Under the pieces are notes generated by a model. It made no database searches. It was not told the origin of the DNA and was given only the letters and a program-made list of their open reading frames with translations. Of a stretch of 9,588 nt of DNA, positions 1 through 6,963 are shown in pieces. The DNA comes from Pseudothermotoga sp. (GTDB lineage: Bacteria; Thermotogota; Thermotogae; Thermotogales; DSM-5069): positions 1 to 9,588 of the forward strand of contig DOKY01000005.1 in the NCBI GenBank assembly GCA_003510135.1. Reading direction: 5' to 3'. The position numbers and the translations under genes were made by a program. Within the stretch, counting starts at the first letter, position 1, and each line of letters begins with the position of its first letter.

Positions 1-10
1 TTTCCGATCT
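1..10. other. Probable sequencing-adapter residue at contig edge
   Basis: Bases 2-10 read TTCCGATCT, identical to the last nine bases of the common Illumina TruSeq adapter, which ends in GCTCTTCCGATCT. Base 1 is T where the adapter has C. The match sits exactly at the edge of the sequence and ends just where PurL homology begins. It also supplies the T of an in-frame TAA at 10-12 that would interrupt purL. A chance genomic match is possible, but position and effect both favour untrimmed adapter. Confidence 0.75.
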
Positions 11-12
11 AA

Positions 13-720
13 CCAGAGGTTGCTTACCAGTTCGAAATGACGATCAACGGACTGAGCGACGCCGCCTCAGCGCTGAGCGTTCCTGTGGTGAGCGGGAATG
101 TGAGTTTCTACAACGAGACAGAAACGAGCAGGGTCCATCCCACACCAATTGTAGGTATGGTGGGACTCTTAGAGGATGCTTCGCGGGTGTGCTCCGCGAG
201 CTTTAAGAATCCTGGAGACATCATAGTTCTTCTTGGACCTATCGAGACCAAGCAGCACCTGTGTGAGTACACGAGGTTGATCCACAGGATCGAGGACATA
301 CTCCCACCAAAGATCGATCTGGAACTTGAGAAGAGAATTCAACGATGCTGCTTAAAGGCGATCAGAGACGGGTTGCTGAGCTCCGCGCACGATCTTTCTG
401 AAGGTGGCCTGGCAGTCGCTATCGCCGAGTCGTGCATTCTGGGAAACATCGGGGCATTGTGTGAGCTCTGGAGCAATTCTCGAGCCGATTTTCTACTGTT
501 CGGGGAAGAACAGTCTCGAATACTTGTCAGCTTGCCCGCAAAGAATCTTGAAAAATTGGTTGAACTCGCCACAGATGAGAAAGTACCTTTAACGGTGCTC
601 GGGAAGGTCATGGGTGACAGACTCGTCATAAAACTGAACGGGAGAAAGCTCATCGACCAGCCAGTGAAGAACATCAAACAGGTCTACGAGTCCTCCTTAG
701 AGAGGCTGGTGAACCAATGA
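13..720 (+). CDS. purL: Phosphoribosylformylglycinamidine synthase, synthetase subunit PurL, C-terminal part (5' end off the contig)
   Basis: PurL is the ATP-dependent synthetase of the cytoplasmic PurSQL complex. It converts formylglycinamide ribonucleotide (FGAR) plus glutamine-derived ammonia into FGAM, step 4 of purine synthesis. About 236 residues are visible, against roughly 600 for a small bacterial PurL, so the N-terminal 60% is missing. Family motifs seen, numbered from the Met codon at 37: SGNVSFYNE (19-27), HDLSEGGLAVA (118-128) and FGEEQSRILVS (155-165). The homology runs upstream of that Met: codons 13-36 read PEVAYQFE, as expected for a PurL core. ATG 37 is therefore internal and not a start. 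The in-frame TAA at 10-12 is best explained by the adapter residue; with native bases A11-A12 the codon would be Lys, Glu or Gln, and family members have KPEV here. The stop TGA (718-720) overlaps the purF ATG (717-719). The identification is secure. Confidence 0.95.
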   Translation, partial: PEVAYQFEMTINGLSDAASALSVPVVSGNVSFYNETETSRVHPTPIVGMVGLLEDASRVCSASFKNPGDIIVLLGPIETKQHLCEYTRLIHRIEDILPPKIDLELEKRIQRCCLKAIRDGLLSSAHDLSEGGLAVAIAESCILGNIGALCELWSNSRADFLLFGEEQSRILVSLPAKNLEKLVELATDEKVPLTVLGKVMGDRLVIKLNGRKLIDQPVKNIKQVYESSLERLVNQ

Positions 721-2102
721 GAGAATCATGTGGACTGTTTGGAATCTTTTCTCCAAAACCTGATCCGAAAATTTCCAGAACTGTCTACTATGGTCTCATC
801 GCCCTCCAGCACAGGGGTCAGGAAAGTGCGGGCATCGCGGTGGGTGACGGAAAGAAGATCAAGTATCATAAAGGTTTGGGACTGGTCAACGACGTCTTCG
901 ACGAGGAAGTGCTTGGTGAGCTTTCCGGACACGTTGCAATTGGCCACGTGAGGTATTCGACGACGGGCTCAAACGTGTTCGAGAACGCCCAGCCCATAGT
1001 CATAACAGATCGGCGAGGCACCCTGGCGGTGGCACACAATGGAAACATAATCAACACACGTGAGCTCAGGAGTCGACTTGAAAAGAAAGGATTACCTTTT
1101 CGTTCGACCACCGACAGTGAGATCATCGCGCTGCTTTTGATTGAGCATGGTCCCAACATATTACATGCCTGCCTCGATGTGACACGTTCCCTACAGGGTG
1201 CGTACTGCTTGCTTGTCATGGACCGAAAGAGTTTGATCGCCATCAGAGACCCACTTGGCTTTAGGCCACTGTGCATGGGCAGACTGGACGACTGCGTGGT
1301 GTTCGCCTCGGAAACGGTCGCACTGGATGCCGTGGGAGCCCAGTTCGTCAGAGACATCGAGCCCGGAGAGATTGTTCTGGTGAACGAAAGCGGTGTGGAA
1401 TCTCACACGACGGCTTTTTCAAGGAGCGCATTCTGCGTTTTCGAGTTCGTATACTTCGCCAGGCCCGACAGTGTTCTGGAGAGCGTGAGCGTTTATGCTG
1501 CACGGGAGCGAGCCGGCAGGATACTGGCAATCGAACAACCTGCTGATGCAGACCTTGTCGTAGGCGTGCCGGACTCTGGCACCGTTGCCGCCATAGGTTA
1601 TTCCAACCAGAGTGGTATCCCGTACGGAATGGGTCTGATCAAAAACAAATACATCGGTAGGACGTTCATACAACCATCACAGAAGCTCAGGAACCTGGGG
1701 GTCAGACTGAAACTGAACGCTTTGAGAGAACTCGTGAGAGGAAAAAGTGTCGTGCTGGTTGACGATTCCATCGTGAGGGGTACGACGATGGGACAAATAG
1801 TGAAAATGTTGAGAACTGCCGGAGCAAGGTCGATTCACGTTCGCATCGCTTCGCCCCCCATACGGTACGGTTGTTATTTCGGAGTCGACACATCCGACAG
1901 GAGGGAACTCATCGCGGCAGTTCTCGAAGAAAAGAAGATCGAGCGGCTCATAGGAGCTGATTCGCTCGGCTATCTGAGCCTCGATGGGCTGGTGAAGGCA
2001 GTTGGGCTGCCTCCGGGCCGTCTCTGTCTTGCGTGCTTCAACGGTGCTTACCCTTTGGAGGTTCCGAGCTTCTGCACGAAGTACCTTTTTGAAAAGGAGT
2101 GA
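717..2102 (+). CDS. purF: Amidophosphoribosyltransferase PurF (4Fe-4S type)
   Basis: PurF catalyses the committed step of purine synthesis: PRPP + glutamine to 5-phosphoribosylamine, in the cytoplasm. At 461 residues its length is typical. The N-terminal Ntn glutaminase domain (about 5-230) begins at Cys5 in MRESCGLFGIF. This is the predicted nucleophile after removal of a four-residue propeptide. LQHRGQESAGI (30-40), GHVRYSTTG (76-84) and AHNGN (106-110) follow. The C-terminal phosphoribosyltransferase domain carries the PRPP loop VLVDDSIVRGTT (346-357). Cys240, Cys386, Cys437 and Cys440 match in context the four ligands of the Bacillus subtilis PurF iron-sulfur cluster, so this is the cluster-bearing, oxygen-labile type. 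The ATG overlaps the purL stop as ATGA; AGAGG at 701-705 is a modest SD. Translational coupling to purL is likely. Confidence 0.97.
   Translation: MRESCGLFGIFSPKPDPKISRTVYYGLIALQHRGQESAGIAVGDGKKIKYHKGLGLVNDVFDEEVLGELSGHVAIGHVRYSTTGSNVFENAQPIVITDRRGTLAVAHNGNIINTRELRSRLEKKGLPFRSTTDSEIIALLLIEHGPNILHACLDVTRSLQGAYCLLVMDRKSLIAIRDPLGFRPLCMGRLDDCVVFASETVALDAVGAQFVRDIEPGEIVLVNESGVESHTTAFSRSAFCVFEFVYFARPDSVLESVSVYAARERAGRILAIEQPADADLVVGVPDSGTVAAIGYSNQSGIPYGMGLIKNKYIGRTFIQPSQKLRNLGVRLKLNALRELVRGKSVVLVDDSIVRGTTMGQIVKMLRTAGARSIHVRIASPPIRYGCYFGVDTSDRRELIAAVLEEKKIERLIGADSLGYLSLDGLVKAVGLPPGRLCLACFNGAYPLEVPSFCTKYLFEKE
2094..2099 (+). promoter_or_regulatory. Ribosome binding site for purM
   Basis: AAGGAG lies inside the last codons of purF. 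It overlaps a possible GTG start at 2099, which excludes that start. It is 8 nt from TTG 2108 and 11 nt from ATG 2111. The ATG gives a PurM N-terminus of the usual form (M-x-x-Y-K-x-A-G-V-D), so 2111 is preferred; TTG 2108 would add one residue. Confidence 0.7.
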
Positions 2103-2110
2103 CAAGCTTG

Positions 2111-3121
2111 ATGAGATCTTACAAGGAAGCAGGCGTGGATCAGGAAGCGGCCGATGAAAGTGTGGAAAGGATCAAACGCTTGGCGCGGCTCACATACGTA
2201 CCGCAAGTGCTCGGTGGGATAGGCTCCTTCGGTGGTTTCTTCGAATTGCCCTCGAATTACCGCCAACCGGTGCTCGTGGCCAGCACGGACGGTGTGGGAA
2301 CGAAACTGAAGATCGCCTTCATGATGGACAAGCACGATACTGTGGGAATAGATTGTGTGGCGATGTGTGTCAACGATGTTCTGGTGCACGCCGCAAAACC
2401 GCTCTTCTTTCTTGATTATCTCGCGGTGGGGAAGCTGAAAGTTGAACGTGTGGAACAGATCGTCTCGGGAATCGCGAAAGGTTGCGTGGAAGCCGGTTGC
2501 GCACTCATAGGGGGAGAAACGGCACAAATGCCTGATTTTTATGGCGAGGACGAGTACGACTTGGCTGGCTTTGCGGTCGGTATCGTCGAGAAAGATCAGC
2601 TCCTCGATGGTTCAAAGGTCAGTGAGGGTGATCTCGTACTCGGGCTGGCTTCGAGCGGGCTTCACAGCAACGGTTTCTCTCTGGCAAGGAAGATTCTCTT
2701 GAGTCATTACAGAGTAGATTCTTACGTCGACGAACTTGGCAGAACTATCGGTGAGGAAATGCTCACGCCAACGAAGATCTACGTGAAGAGTGTGTTGAAA
2801 GTTCTGGATGGTTCTATCCACGCGATGGCGCACATCACAGGTGGGGGTATCCCTGGAAACCTTCCCAGAGTGATACCTACTGGTCTGGAGGCTCGAATCG
2901 ACAAAAATTCCTGGCCGGTACCGACCATATTCAGCTTGATCCAGCGGCTCGGGATGATCGACGAGTCGGAGATGTTCAGAACCTTCAACATGGGAATAGG
3001 TTTCATGCTGATCGTTGAGAGAGACTCTGCGGACAGAATCGCCACAGCACTGAAGAATCTCGGTGAAGAGGCATGGCTTGTCGGTGAGATCAGGAGAGGT
3101 GAAAGGAGGATCGTTCTTTGA
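2111..3121 (+). CDS. purM: Phosphoribosylformylglycinamidine cyclo-ligase (AIR synthetase) PurM
   Basis: PurM closes FGAM to 5-aminoimidazole ribonucleotide (AIR) using ATP, step 5 of purine synthesis. It is cytoplasmic and structurally related to PurL. Starting at ATG 2111 the protein has 336 residues, close to the family norm of about 340. Motifs seen: YKEAGVD (4-10), STDGVGTKLK (58-67), GIDCVAMCVNDV (79-90), GCALIGGETAQMP (129-141), GLASSGLHSNGFSLAR (178-193), HITGGGIPGNLPR (241-253) and FNMGIGFML (292-300). These cover the N-terminal dimerisation/ATP half and the C-terminal half. The start lies 8 nt past the purF stop. The stop TGA (3119-3121) overlaps the purN TTG start (3118-3120). The only uncertainty is the exact start (TTG 2108 or ATG 2111). 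Confidence 0.96.
   Translation: MRSYKEAGVDQEAADESVERIKRLARLTYVPQVLGGIGSFGGFFELPSNYRQPVLVASTDGVGTKLKIAFMMDKHDTVGIDCVAMCVNDVLVHAAKPLFFLDYLAVGKLKVERVEQIVSGIAKGCVEAGCALIGGETAQMPDFYGEDEYDLAGFAVGIVEKDQLLDGSKVSEGDLVLGLASSGLHSNGFSLARKILLSHYRVDSYVDELGRTIGEEMLTPTKIYVKSVLKVLDGSIHAMAHITGGGIPGNLPRVIPTGLEARIDKNSWPVPTIFSLIQRLGMIDESEMFRTFNMGIGFMLIVERDSADRIATALKNLGEEAWLVGEIRRGERRIVL
3102..3109 (+). promoter_or_regulatory. Strong ribosome binding site deciding a TTG start for purN
   Basis: AAAGGAGG is almost a full anti-SD match, 8 nt upstream of TTG 3118. There is no ATG in the purN frame near the N-terminus, and the LGILVSGTGTN motif begins only a few residues later. The TTG is therefore well supported as the initiation codon. 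Confidence 0.85.
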
Positions 3122-3756
3122 GGAAAGCTTCCTTAGGCATTCTCGTGTCCGGGACCGGTACGAACATGCTGTCGATCGCGAAGAAATGCCTGAGTGGGGA
3201 ATTGCCTGCAATCGTTTCAGTCGTCATAAGCAGCAGAGAGAATGCTCCAGCCCTGGAGAAAGCGAGATCCTTAGGCATACCCTCGTACGTCGTCAGGAAG
3301 AAGGACTTTCAGAGTCAGATCGAATTCGAGGACAAAATGATAGCCATTCTCAAGGCACACAAAGTTGATCTGGTCGTTCTAGCTGGTTTTTTGAACATAC
3401 TCTCTCCGTATTTCATCGACGCCTTCAGATGGAAGATCATCAACGTGCATCCCTCTTTGATCCCCGCCTTCTGCGGACCAGGCTACTATGGGATGAAGGT
3501 CCATGAGGCCGTGATCCAATACGGGGTCAAGATCACGGGTGTGACGGTCCATTTCGTTGACGAAAGCGTCGATGGGGGTCCGATCATACTGCAGAAACCC
3601 ATCGAAGTTGATGATGACGATACCCCCGAAACTCTCGCAGAAAAAGTGAAGCACGTAGAGCACGAGGTGTTGCCAGAAGCGATCAGGTTGATCGTGGAAA
3701 ACAAACTGCGCATAGTCGGTAGGAAAGTCCTCATTAGGAGGGGAAACGATGCCTAA
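3118..3756 (+). CDS. purN: Phosphoribosylglycinamide formyltransferase PurN (GAR transformylase 1)
   Basis: PurN transfers the formyl group of 10-formyltetrahydrofolate to glycinamide ribonucleotide (GAR), step 3 of purine synthesis. At 212 residues it is of normal length. The N-terminal phosphate-binding loop is LVSGTGTNM (9-17). The catalytic triad expected from E. coli PurN is present: Asn109 and His111 in INVHPSLIPAF (108-118) and Asp152 in DESVDGGPII (148-157). The segment FCGPGYYGMKVHEAV (118-132) is the usual substrate loop. Start is TTG 3118, overlapping the purM stop and preceded by a strong SD. The last 8 nt overlap purH. Presence of PurN means this operon uses folate rather than the formate-dependent PurT for this step. 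Confidence 0.96.
   Translation: MRKASLGILVSGTGTNMLSIAKKCLSGELPAIVSVVISSRENAPALEKARSLGIPSYVVRKKDFQSQIEFEDKMIAILKAHKVDLVVLAGFLNILSPYFIDAFRWKIINVHPSLIPAFCGPGYYGMKVHEAVIQYGVKITGVTVHFVDESVDGGPIILQKPIEVDDDDTPETLAEKVKHVEHEVLPEAIRLIVENKLRIVGRKVLIRRGNDA
3736..3743 (+). promoter_or_regulatory. Ribosome binding site for purH inside the purN 3' end
   Basis: AGGAGGGG lies within the last codons of purN, 5 nt (7 nt from the AGGAGG core) before ATG 3749. It fixes the purH start although that start overlaps purN by 8 nt. Confidence 0.75.
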
Positions 3757-5263
3757 AGCACTGATTTCGGTTTGGGACAAAACCGGGATAGTGGAGATTG
3801 CGCGCGAACTTGCGGCGCTTGGATTCACACTTATGAGTACAGGTGGAACGGCCGAATTCCTTTCCAAAAACGGCGTGAACGTTGTTCCCACCTCTAACGT
3901 CACATCCTTCAACCAGCTGCTGGGAGGCAGGGTGAAGAGTTTGCATCCCTATATCCACGCGGCGATCCTTGCGAACCGTGACGATCCCTCTCAGATGAAA
4001 GAACTTGAACAGCTTGGGATAGAACCCATCGATGTGGTGATCGTGAACTTCTATCCCTTCCCGTGTGCGGTACATGAAAGAGGAAATCTCGACGAACTGG
4101 TAGAGTTCATAGATATCGGAGGGCCTGCAATGCTTCGGGCCGCAGCCAAGAACTTCAAACATGTTGCTGTCCTGTGCGATGTGTCTGATTACGAATGGTT
4201 CGTTGAGAAGATGAAGGCCAATTCTTTAACGCTGAGCGACAGAGTGAGACTAGCTTCGAAGGCTTTTCAGTACAGCGCCTGGCACGACGCTACGATCGCT
4301 CAGTACTTTTCCCGTCTCGCCGGTGAACTCTTTCCGAGGTATCTCACGTTACCTTACGAGAAGCTGTGCGAACTTCGCTATGGTGAAAATCCACACCAGC
4401 AGGCAGCCCTGTACAAGGATGTACTCGTTCCGTCTGGAATCGTCAACGCAAAACAGCTCCATGGAAAGGAACTTTCCTTCAACAACTACCTCGATGCCGA
4501 CGCCGCTTTCTCGGTTGTGAGAGATTTTGAAGAGATCGCCTGCGTCGTTGTCAAGCACACCAATCCCTGCGCTGTCGCCTGTGCAAATTCAACTCTTGAG
4601 GCTTTCGAGAAGGCAAGGTCAGCCGACCCGGTTTCCATTTTTGGAGGGATCGTGGCGTTCAATAGACCTCTTGACACCGAGACTGCTAAGAAGCTTTCTG
4701 AAATCTTTCTCGAGGTGATACTGGCGCCAGATTTCGACGCTGAAGCACTTGAGATCTTGAAAAAGAAAAAGAACCTGAGGCTCCTTCGGATTGATTTGAA
4801 TCAGAGGAGTGAAACCCATGATCTGCGAAGGATCTCTGGGGGAGTGCTCTTTCAAACACCCGACCTCACTGACTACGAACAGTTGAAAGTGGTGACTGAA
4901 CGTGCGCCGGACGAGGAAGAGCTGAAAGATCTGCTCTTCGCCTGGAAAGTTGTCAAGCATGTGAAATCCAATGCGATCGTGCTGGCAAAGAATCGCACTA
5001 CGCTCGCCATCGGTGCTGGACAACCCAACAGGTTATGGCCAACCGAACACTGTGTCAGACAGGCTGGGGAGAAGGCAAAAGGCTCAGTGCTGGCCTCCGA
5101 TGCGTTCTTCCCATTCCCTGACGCCGTCGAGATTGCTGCAAAAGCGGGCGTTTCAGCCATCATACAACCCGGTGGCTCGGTGAGGGACCAGGAGGTCATC
5201 GAGATGGCGAACAGATACGGTGTGGCCATGGTTTTCACGGCCACACGCCACTTCAAGCACTGA
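3749..5263 (+). CDS. purH: Bifunctional AICAR formyltransferase / IMP cyclohydrolase PurH
   Basis: PurH performs the last two steps to IMP: formylation of AICAR with 10-formyltetrahydrofolate, then ring closure. Its length is 504 residues, near the usual 500-525. The N-terminal cyclohydrolase (MGS-like fold, about 1-195) shows SVWDKTG (7-13), STGGTAEFL (30-38), LLGGRVKSLHP (57-67), VNFYPF (99-104) and DIGGPAMLRAAAKN (122-135). The C-terminal transformylase shows LRYGENPHQQA (209-219), LSFNNYLDADAA (242-253), the catalytic Lys269-His270 pair in VVKHTNPCA (267-275), SDAFFPFPD (450-458) and QPGGSVRDQEVI (473-484), ending in the usual RHFKH. As recalled, T. maritima PurH is shorter (about 450 residues) with a reduced cyclohydrolase domain; this one is full length. 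The stretch LWPTEHCVRQ (429-438) is divergent but keeps family spacing. It starts 8 nt inside purN and ends 9 nt before purD. Confidence 0.97.
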   Translation: MPKALISVWDKTGIVEIARELAALGFTLMSTGGTAEFLSKNGVNVVPTSNVTSFNQLLGGRVKSLHPYIHAAILANRDDPSQMKELEQLGIEPIDVVIVNFYPFPCAVHERGNLDELVEFIDIGGPAMLRAAAKNFKHVAVLCDVSDYEWFVEKMKANSLTLSDRVRLASKAFQYSAWHDATIAQYFSRLAGELFPRYLTLPYEKLCELRYGENPHQQAALYKDVLVPSGIVNAKQLHGKELSFNNYLDADAAFSVVRDFEEIACVVVKHTNPCAVACANSTLEAFEKARSADPVSIFGGIVAFNRPLDTETAKKLSEIFLEVILAPDFDAEALEILKKKKNLRLLRIDLNQRSETHDLRRISGGVLFQTPDLTDYEQLKVVTERAPDEEELKDLLFAWKVVKHVKSNAIVLAKNRTTLAIGAGQPNRLWPTEHCVRQAGEKAKGSVLASDAFFPFPDAVEIAAKAGVSAIIQPGGSVRDQEVIEMANRYGVAMVFTATRHFKH

Positions 5264-5272
5264 GGTGATAGA

Positions 5273-6511
5273 ATGAGGGCGCTCGTCATAGGCTCGGGTG
5301 GTCGCGAACATGCCTTGGTTTGGAAACTCCGCCAGGAAGGATTCGAAGTGTTCTGCGCCCCGGGTAACGGGGGAATTTCTCTGGATGCGACCTGCCACGA
5401 GGCGAAAAGTGTGGATGAATTGTTGCAGCTCGCTTTGAGAGAGAGGATAGATCTGACTGTCGTGGGTCCGGAGGCGTATCTGGCACAGGGTGTGGTTGAT
5501 GCTTTCGAATCGTGCGGTCTCAAAATCTTCGGGCCAAGCAAAAGGGCGTCTCAACTTGAGTGCAGTAAAGTCTACGCGAAGCTGCTCATGGACGAGTGTG
5601 GGATACCGACGGCACGGTTCAGGTTGTTCGACGACCCTGTTCAGGCGGAAAGGTATGTTGAACGCTGTGAATTTCCAATCGTTATAAAGGCGGACGGCTT
5701 GGCTCAAGGTAAGGGAAGCTACGTGGTGATGAGTCGTGAAGAGGCGTTCAATGTGATTGATTTGTTGATGAGGAAAAAAGTCTTTGGAGAGTCTGGCGAA
5801 AGGATCGTCATCGAAGAGTTCCTCAAAGGAAGAGAGGTAAGCCTGATGGTCCTCACGGATGGCAAAACTTGCGTTCCCATGCTGAGCGCGATGGATTACA
5901 AGAAAGTTTACGATGAAGACAGGGGACCTAACACGGGTGGGATGGGTGCGATCGCACCAGCACCACATCACAGTGAGGAACTGTGGCGAAGTGTGAAAGA
6001 AAGAATCATAGACAAGCTTTTCCCAGCCCTTGAAAAGCAGAACGTGATTTACAAGGGTGTCCTTTACTTGGGTTTGATGGTCACACAGGATGGTCCCAAA
6101 GTTCTCGAATTTAACTGCAGATTCGGTGATCCGGAGATTCAGGCTCTTTTGCCATTGCTTCAGAGCAAGCTTGCCGAAGTCTGTTTCGCTGTCATCGAAG
6201 AAAACCTGGCGAGCCTGCCCATCGTCTGGCGAGAGGAAAAAAGCGTGTGTGTCGTGATCGCAAGCGGAGGTTATCCGAACGATTACAAAGTAGGATTCGA
6301 GATACACGGCCTTGAATCGGTCGAAGGCGTAGTAGTTTTCCACGCGGGAACCAAGCGTCAGAATGGTCAGTTTGTCACCAGCGGGGGCAGGGTCCTGAAC
6401 GTTTGTGCGACGGGCCGCACTTACGAGGAAGCTCGCAGAAGAGTGTACTCCGAGATCGAGAAAATTTACTTTGAAGGCATGTACTTTCGCAGAGACATAG
6501 GCCTGGTCTAA
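5273..6511 (+). CDS. purD: Phosphoribosylamine-glycine ligase (GAR synthetase) PurD
   Basis: PurD joins glycine to phosphoribosylamine with ATP, step 2 of purine synthesis, in the cytoplasm. It is an ATP-grasp enzyme of 412 residues, within the normal 400-430. The N-terminal domain has VIGSGGREHALVWKL (5-19) and VGPEAYLAQG (64-73). The ATP-grasp core has FGPSKRASQLECSK (86-99), VIKADGLAQGKGSYVV (137-152), VIEEFLKGREVS (179-190), RGPNTGGMGA (217-226) and the metal-binding EFNCRFGDPE (279-288). The ATG lies 9 nt after the purH stop with GAGGTGAT (5262-5269) as SD. It is the last gene of the purine block: its TAA (6509-6511) overlaps the TAG (6508-6510) of the convergent permease remnant, leaving no room for an ordinary terminator. 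A 522-codon open frame antisense to this gene is a shadow. Confidence 0.97.
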   Translation: MRALVIGSGGREHALVWKLRQEGFEVFCAPGNGGISLDATCHEAKSVDELLQLALRERIDLTVVGPEAYLAQGVVDAFESCGLKIFGPSKRASQLECSKVYAKLLMDECGIPTARFRLFDDPVQAERYVERCEFPIVIKADGLAQGKGSYVVMSREEAFNVIDLLMRKKVFGESGERIVIEEFLKGREVSLMVLTDGKTCVPMLSAMDYKKVYDEDRGPNTGGMGAIAPAPHHSEELWRSVKERIIDKLFPALEKQNVIYKGVLYLGLMVTQDGPKVLEFNCRFGDPEIQALLPLLQSKLAEVCFAVIEENLASLPIVWREEKSVCVVIASGGYPNDYKVGFEIHGLESVEGVVVFHAGTKRQNGQFVTSGGRVLNVCATGRTYEEARRRVYSEIEKIYFEGMYFRRDIGLV

Positions 6512-6768
6512 GCTTTGAGTCCCGTCAATGTGATACCCTTTATGAGGTATCTCTGCCCTATCAGGAAAGCTACCACGGACGGGAGAATACCCATCACGGC
6601 TGCGGCCATAAGCAGGTTCCATGTCGTACCGTACATCCCTTGGAAACTCGCAAGCCCTATGGTTATGGTCTTCATTGAGTCCTTGCTCACCACAACGAGC
6701 GGCCAGAGCGAGTTGTTCCACTGGAACACGAACGTGAGAACCACAATAGTTCTCAACGTGGTCTCCAT
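6508..6768 (-). pseudogene. C-terminal remnant of a MalG-type carbohydrate ABC transporter permease
   Basis: About 86 residues remain of a permease that is normally about 270-280. They match the last third of CUT1 sugar permeases (MalG/UgpE type). One membrane segment carries FVFQWNNSLWPLVVV (14-28), then the periplasmic GLASFQGMYGTTWN (38-51), then a last membrane segment and the tail RYLIKGITLTGLKA. The EAA loop, which docks on the ATPase and lies just upstream in this family, is gone, so the piece cannot work as a transporter. ATG 6766-6768 is probably not a real start; homology fades close to it, and the frame stays open to the right for at least 10 more codons without further likeness. 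The TAG stop overlaps the purD stop. The missing 5' part lies on the side of the junction with the ROK-like remnant. Neighbouring permease, binding-protein and ATPase genes are absent. Confidence 0.8.
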
Positions 6769-6774
6769 TTTGGA

Positions 6775-6963
6775 CGTGTCAATTTCGTTGTGGGTGGGAC
6801 AGCGTTCAACATCAGCGAGAGATTACTCTCGAAGGTGGAGGCCCAGGTTAAACGGCACTTCTATGGATTCGACGTCGAAGTGAGAAGGTCCACTAACGAT
6901 CCCGATGTCATGTTGACGGGTGCTATGGAGTACCTGATAGAAAACGTTCTCACGAATCTGTGA
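6775..6963 (+). pseudogene. C-terminal remnant of a probable ROK-family regulator or sugar kinase
   Basis: The frame from about 6775 to TGA 6961-6963 encodes some 62 residues with no usable start. The pattern NFVVGGTAFN near its beginning followed by a C-terminal DVMLTGAMEYLIENVL resembles the end of ROK proteins (XylR/NagC-type repressors and glucokinases), where a V-G-G strand is followed by a helix and a final LLGAA-type helix. The DNA-binding N-terminus and most of the ROK domain, including its signature and zinc site, would be missing. The frame is open back to TGA 6676-6678, but that part runs antisense through the permease remnant and shows no ROK likeness. The stop abuts the stop of the next gene (TGATCA, 6961-6966). 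The family call is moderate, because it rests on a short tail; the loss of the 5' part is clearer. Confidence 0.55.

Noticed and set aside
5023..5073. Possible compensating frameshifts in purH around LWPTEHCVRQ
   Set aside because: The segment is divergent, but the residue count between GAGQPNR and AGEKAKG equals that of other PurH proteins, and no other frame gives a better match.
6532..6551. GATACC/GGTATC inverted repeat just after purD, as a possible terminator
   Set aside because: The stem is only 6 bp with an 8-nt loop and no T-run, and it lies within the permease coding remnant; a chance repeat is likely.
5153..6721. 522-codon open frame on the minus strand, antisense to purD
   Set aside because: It is a shadow of purD codon structure; the translation has no recognisable domain, while the plus strand is a complete PurD with all motifs.
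6515..6883. 122-codon plus-strand frame across the permease and ROK remnants
   Set aside because: It is antisense to the permease tail and then out of frame with the ROK-like tail; its translation resembles nothing.
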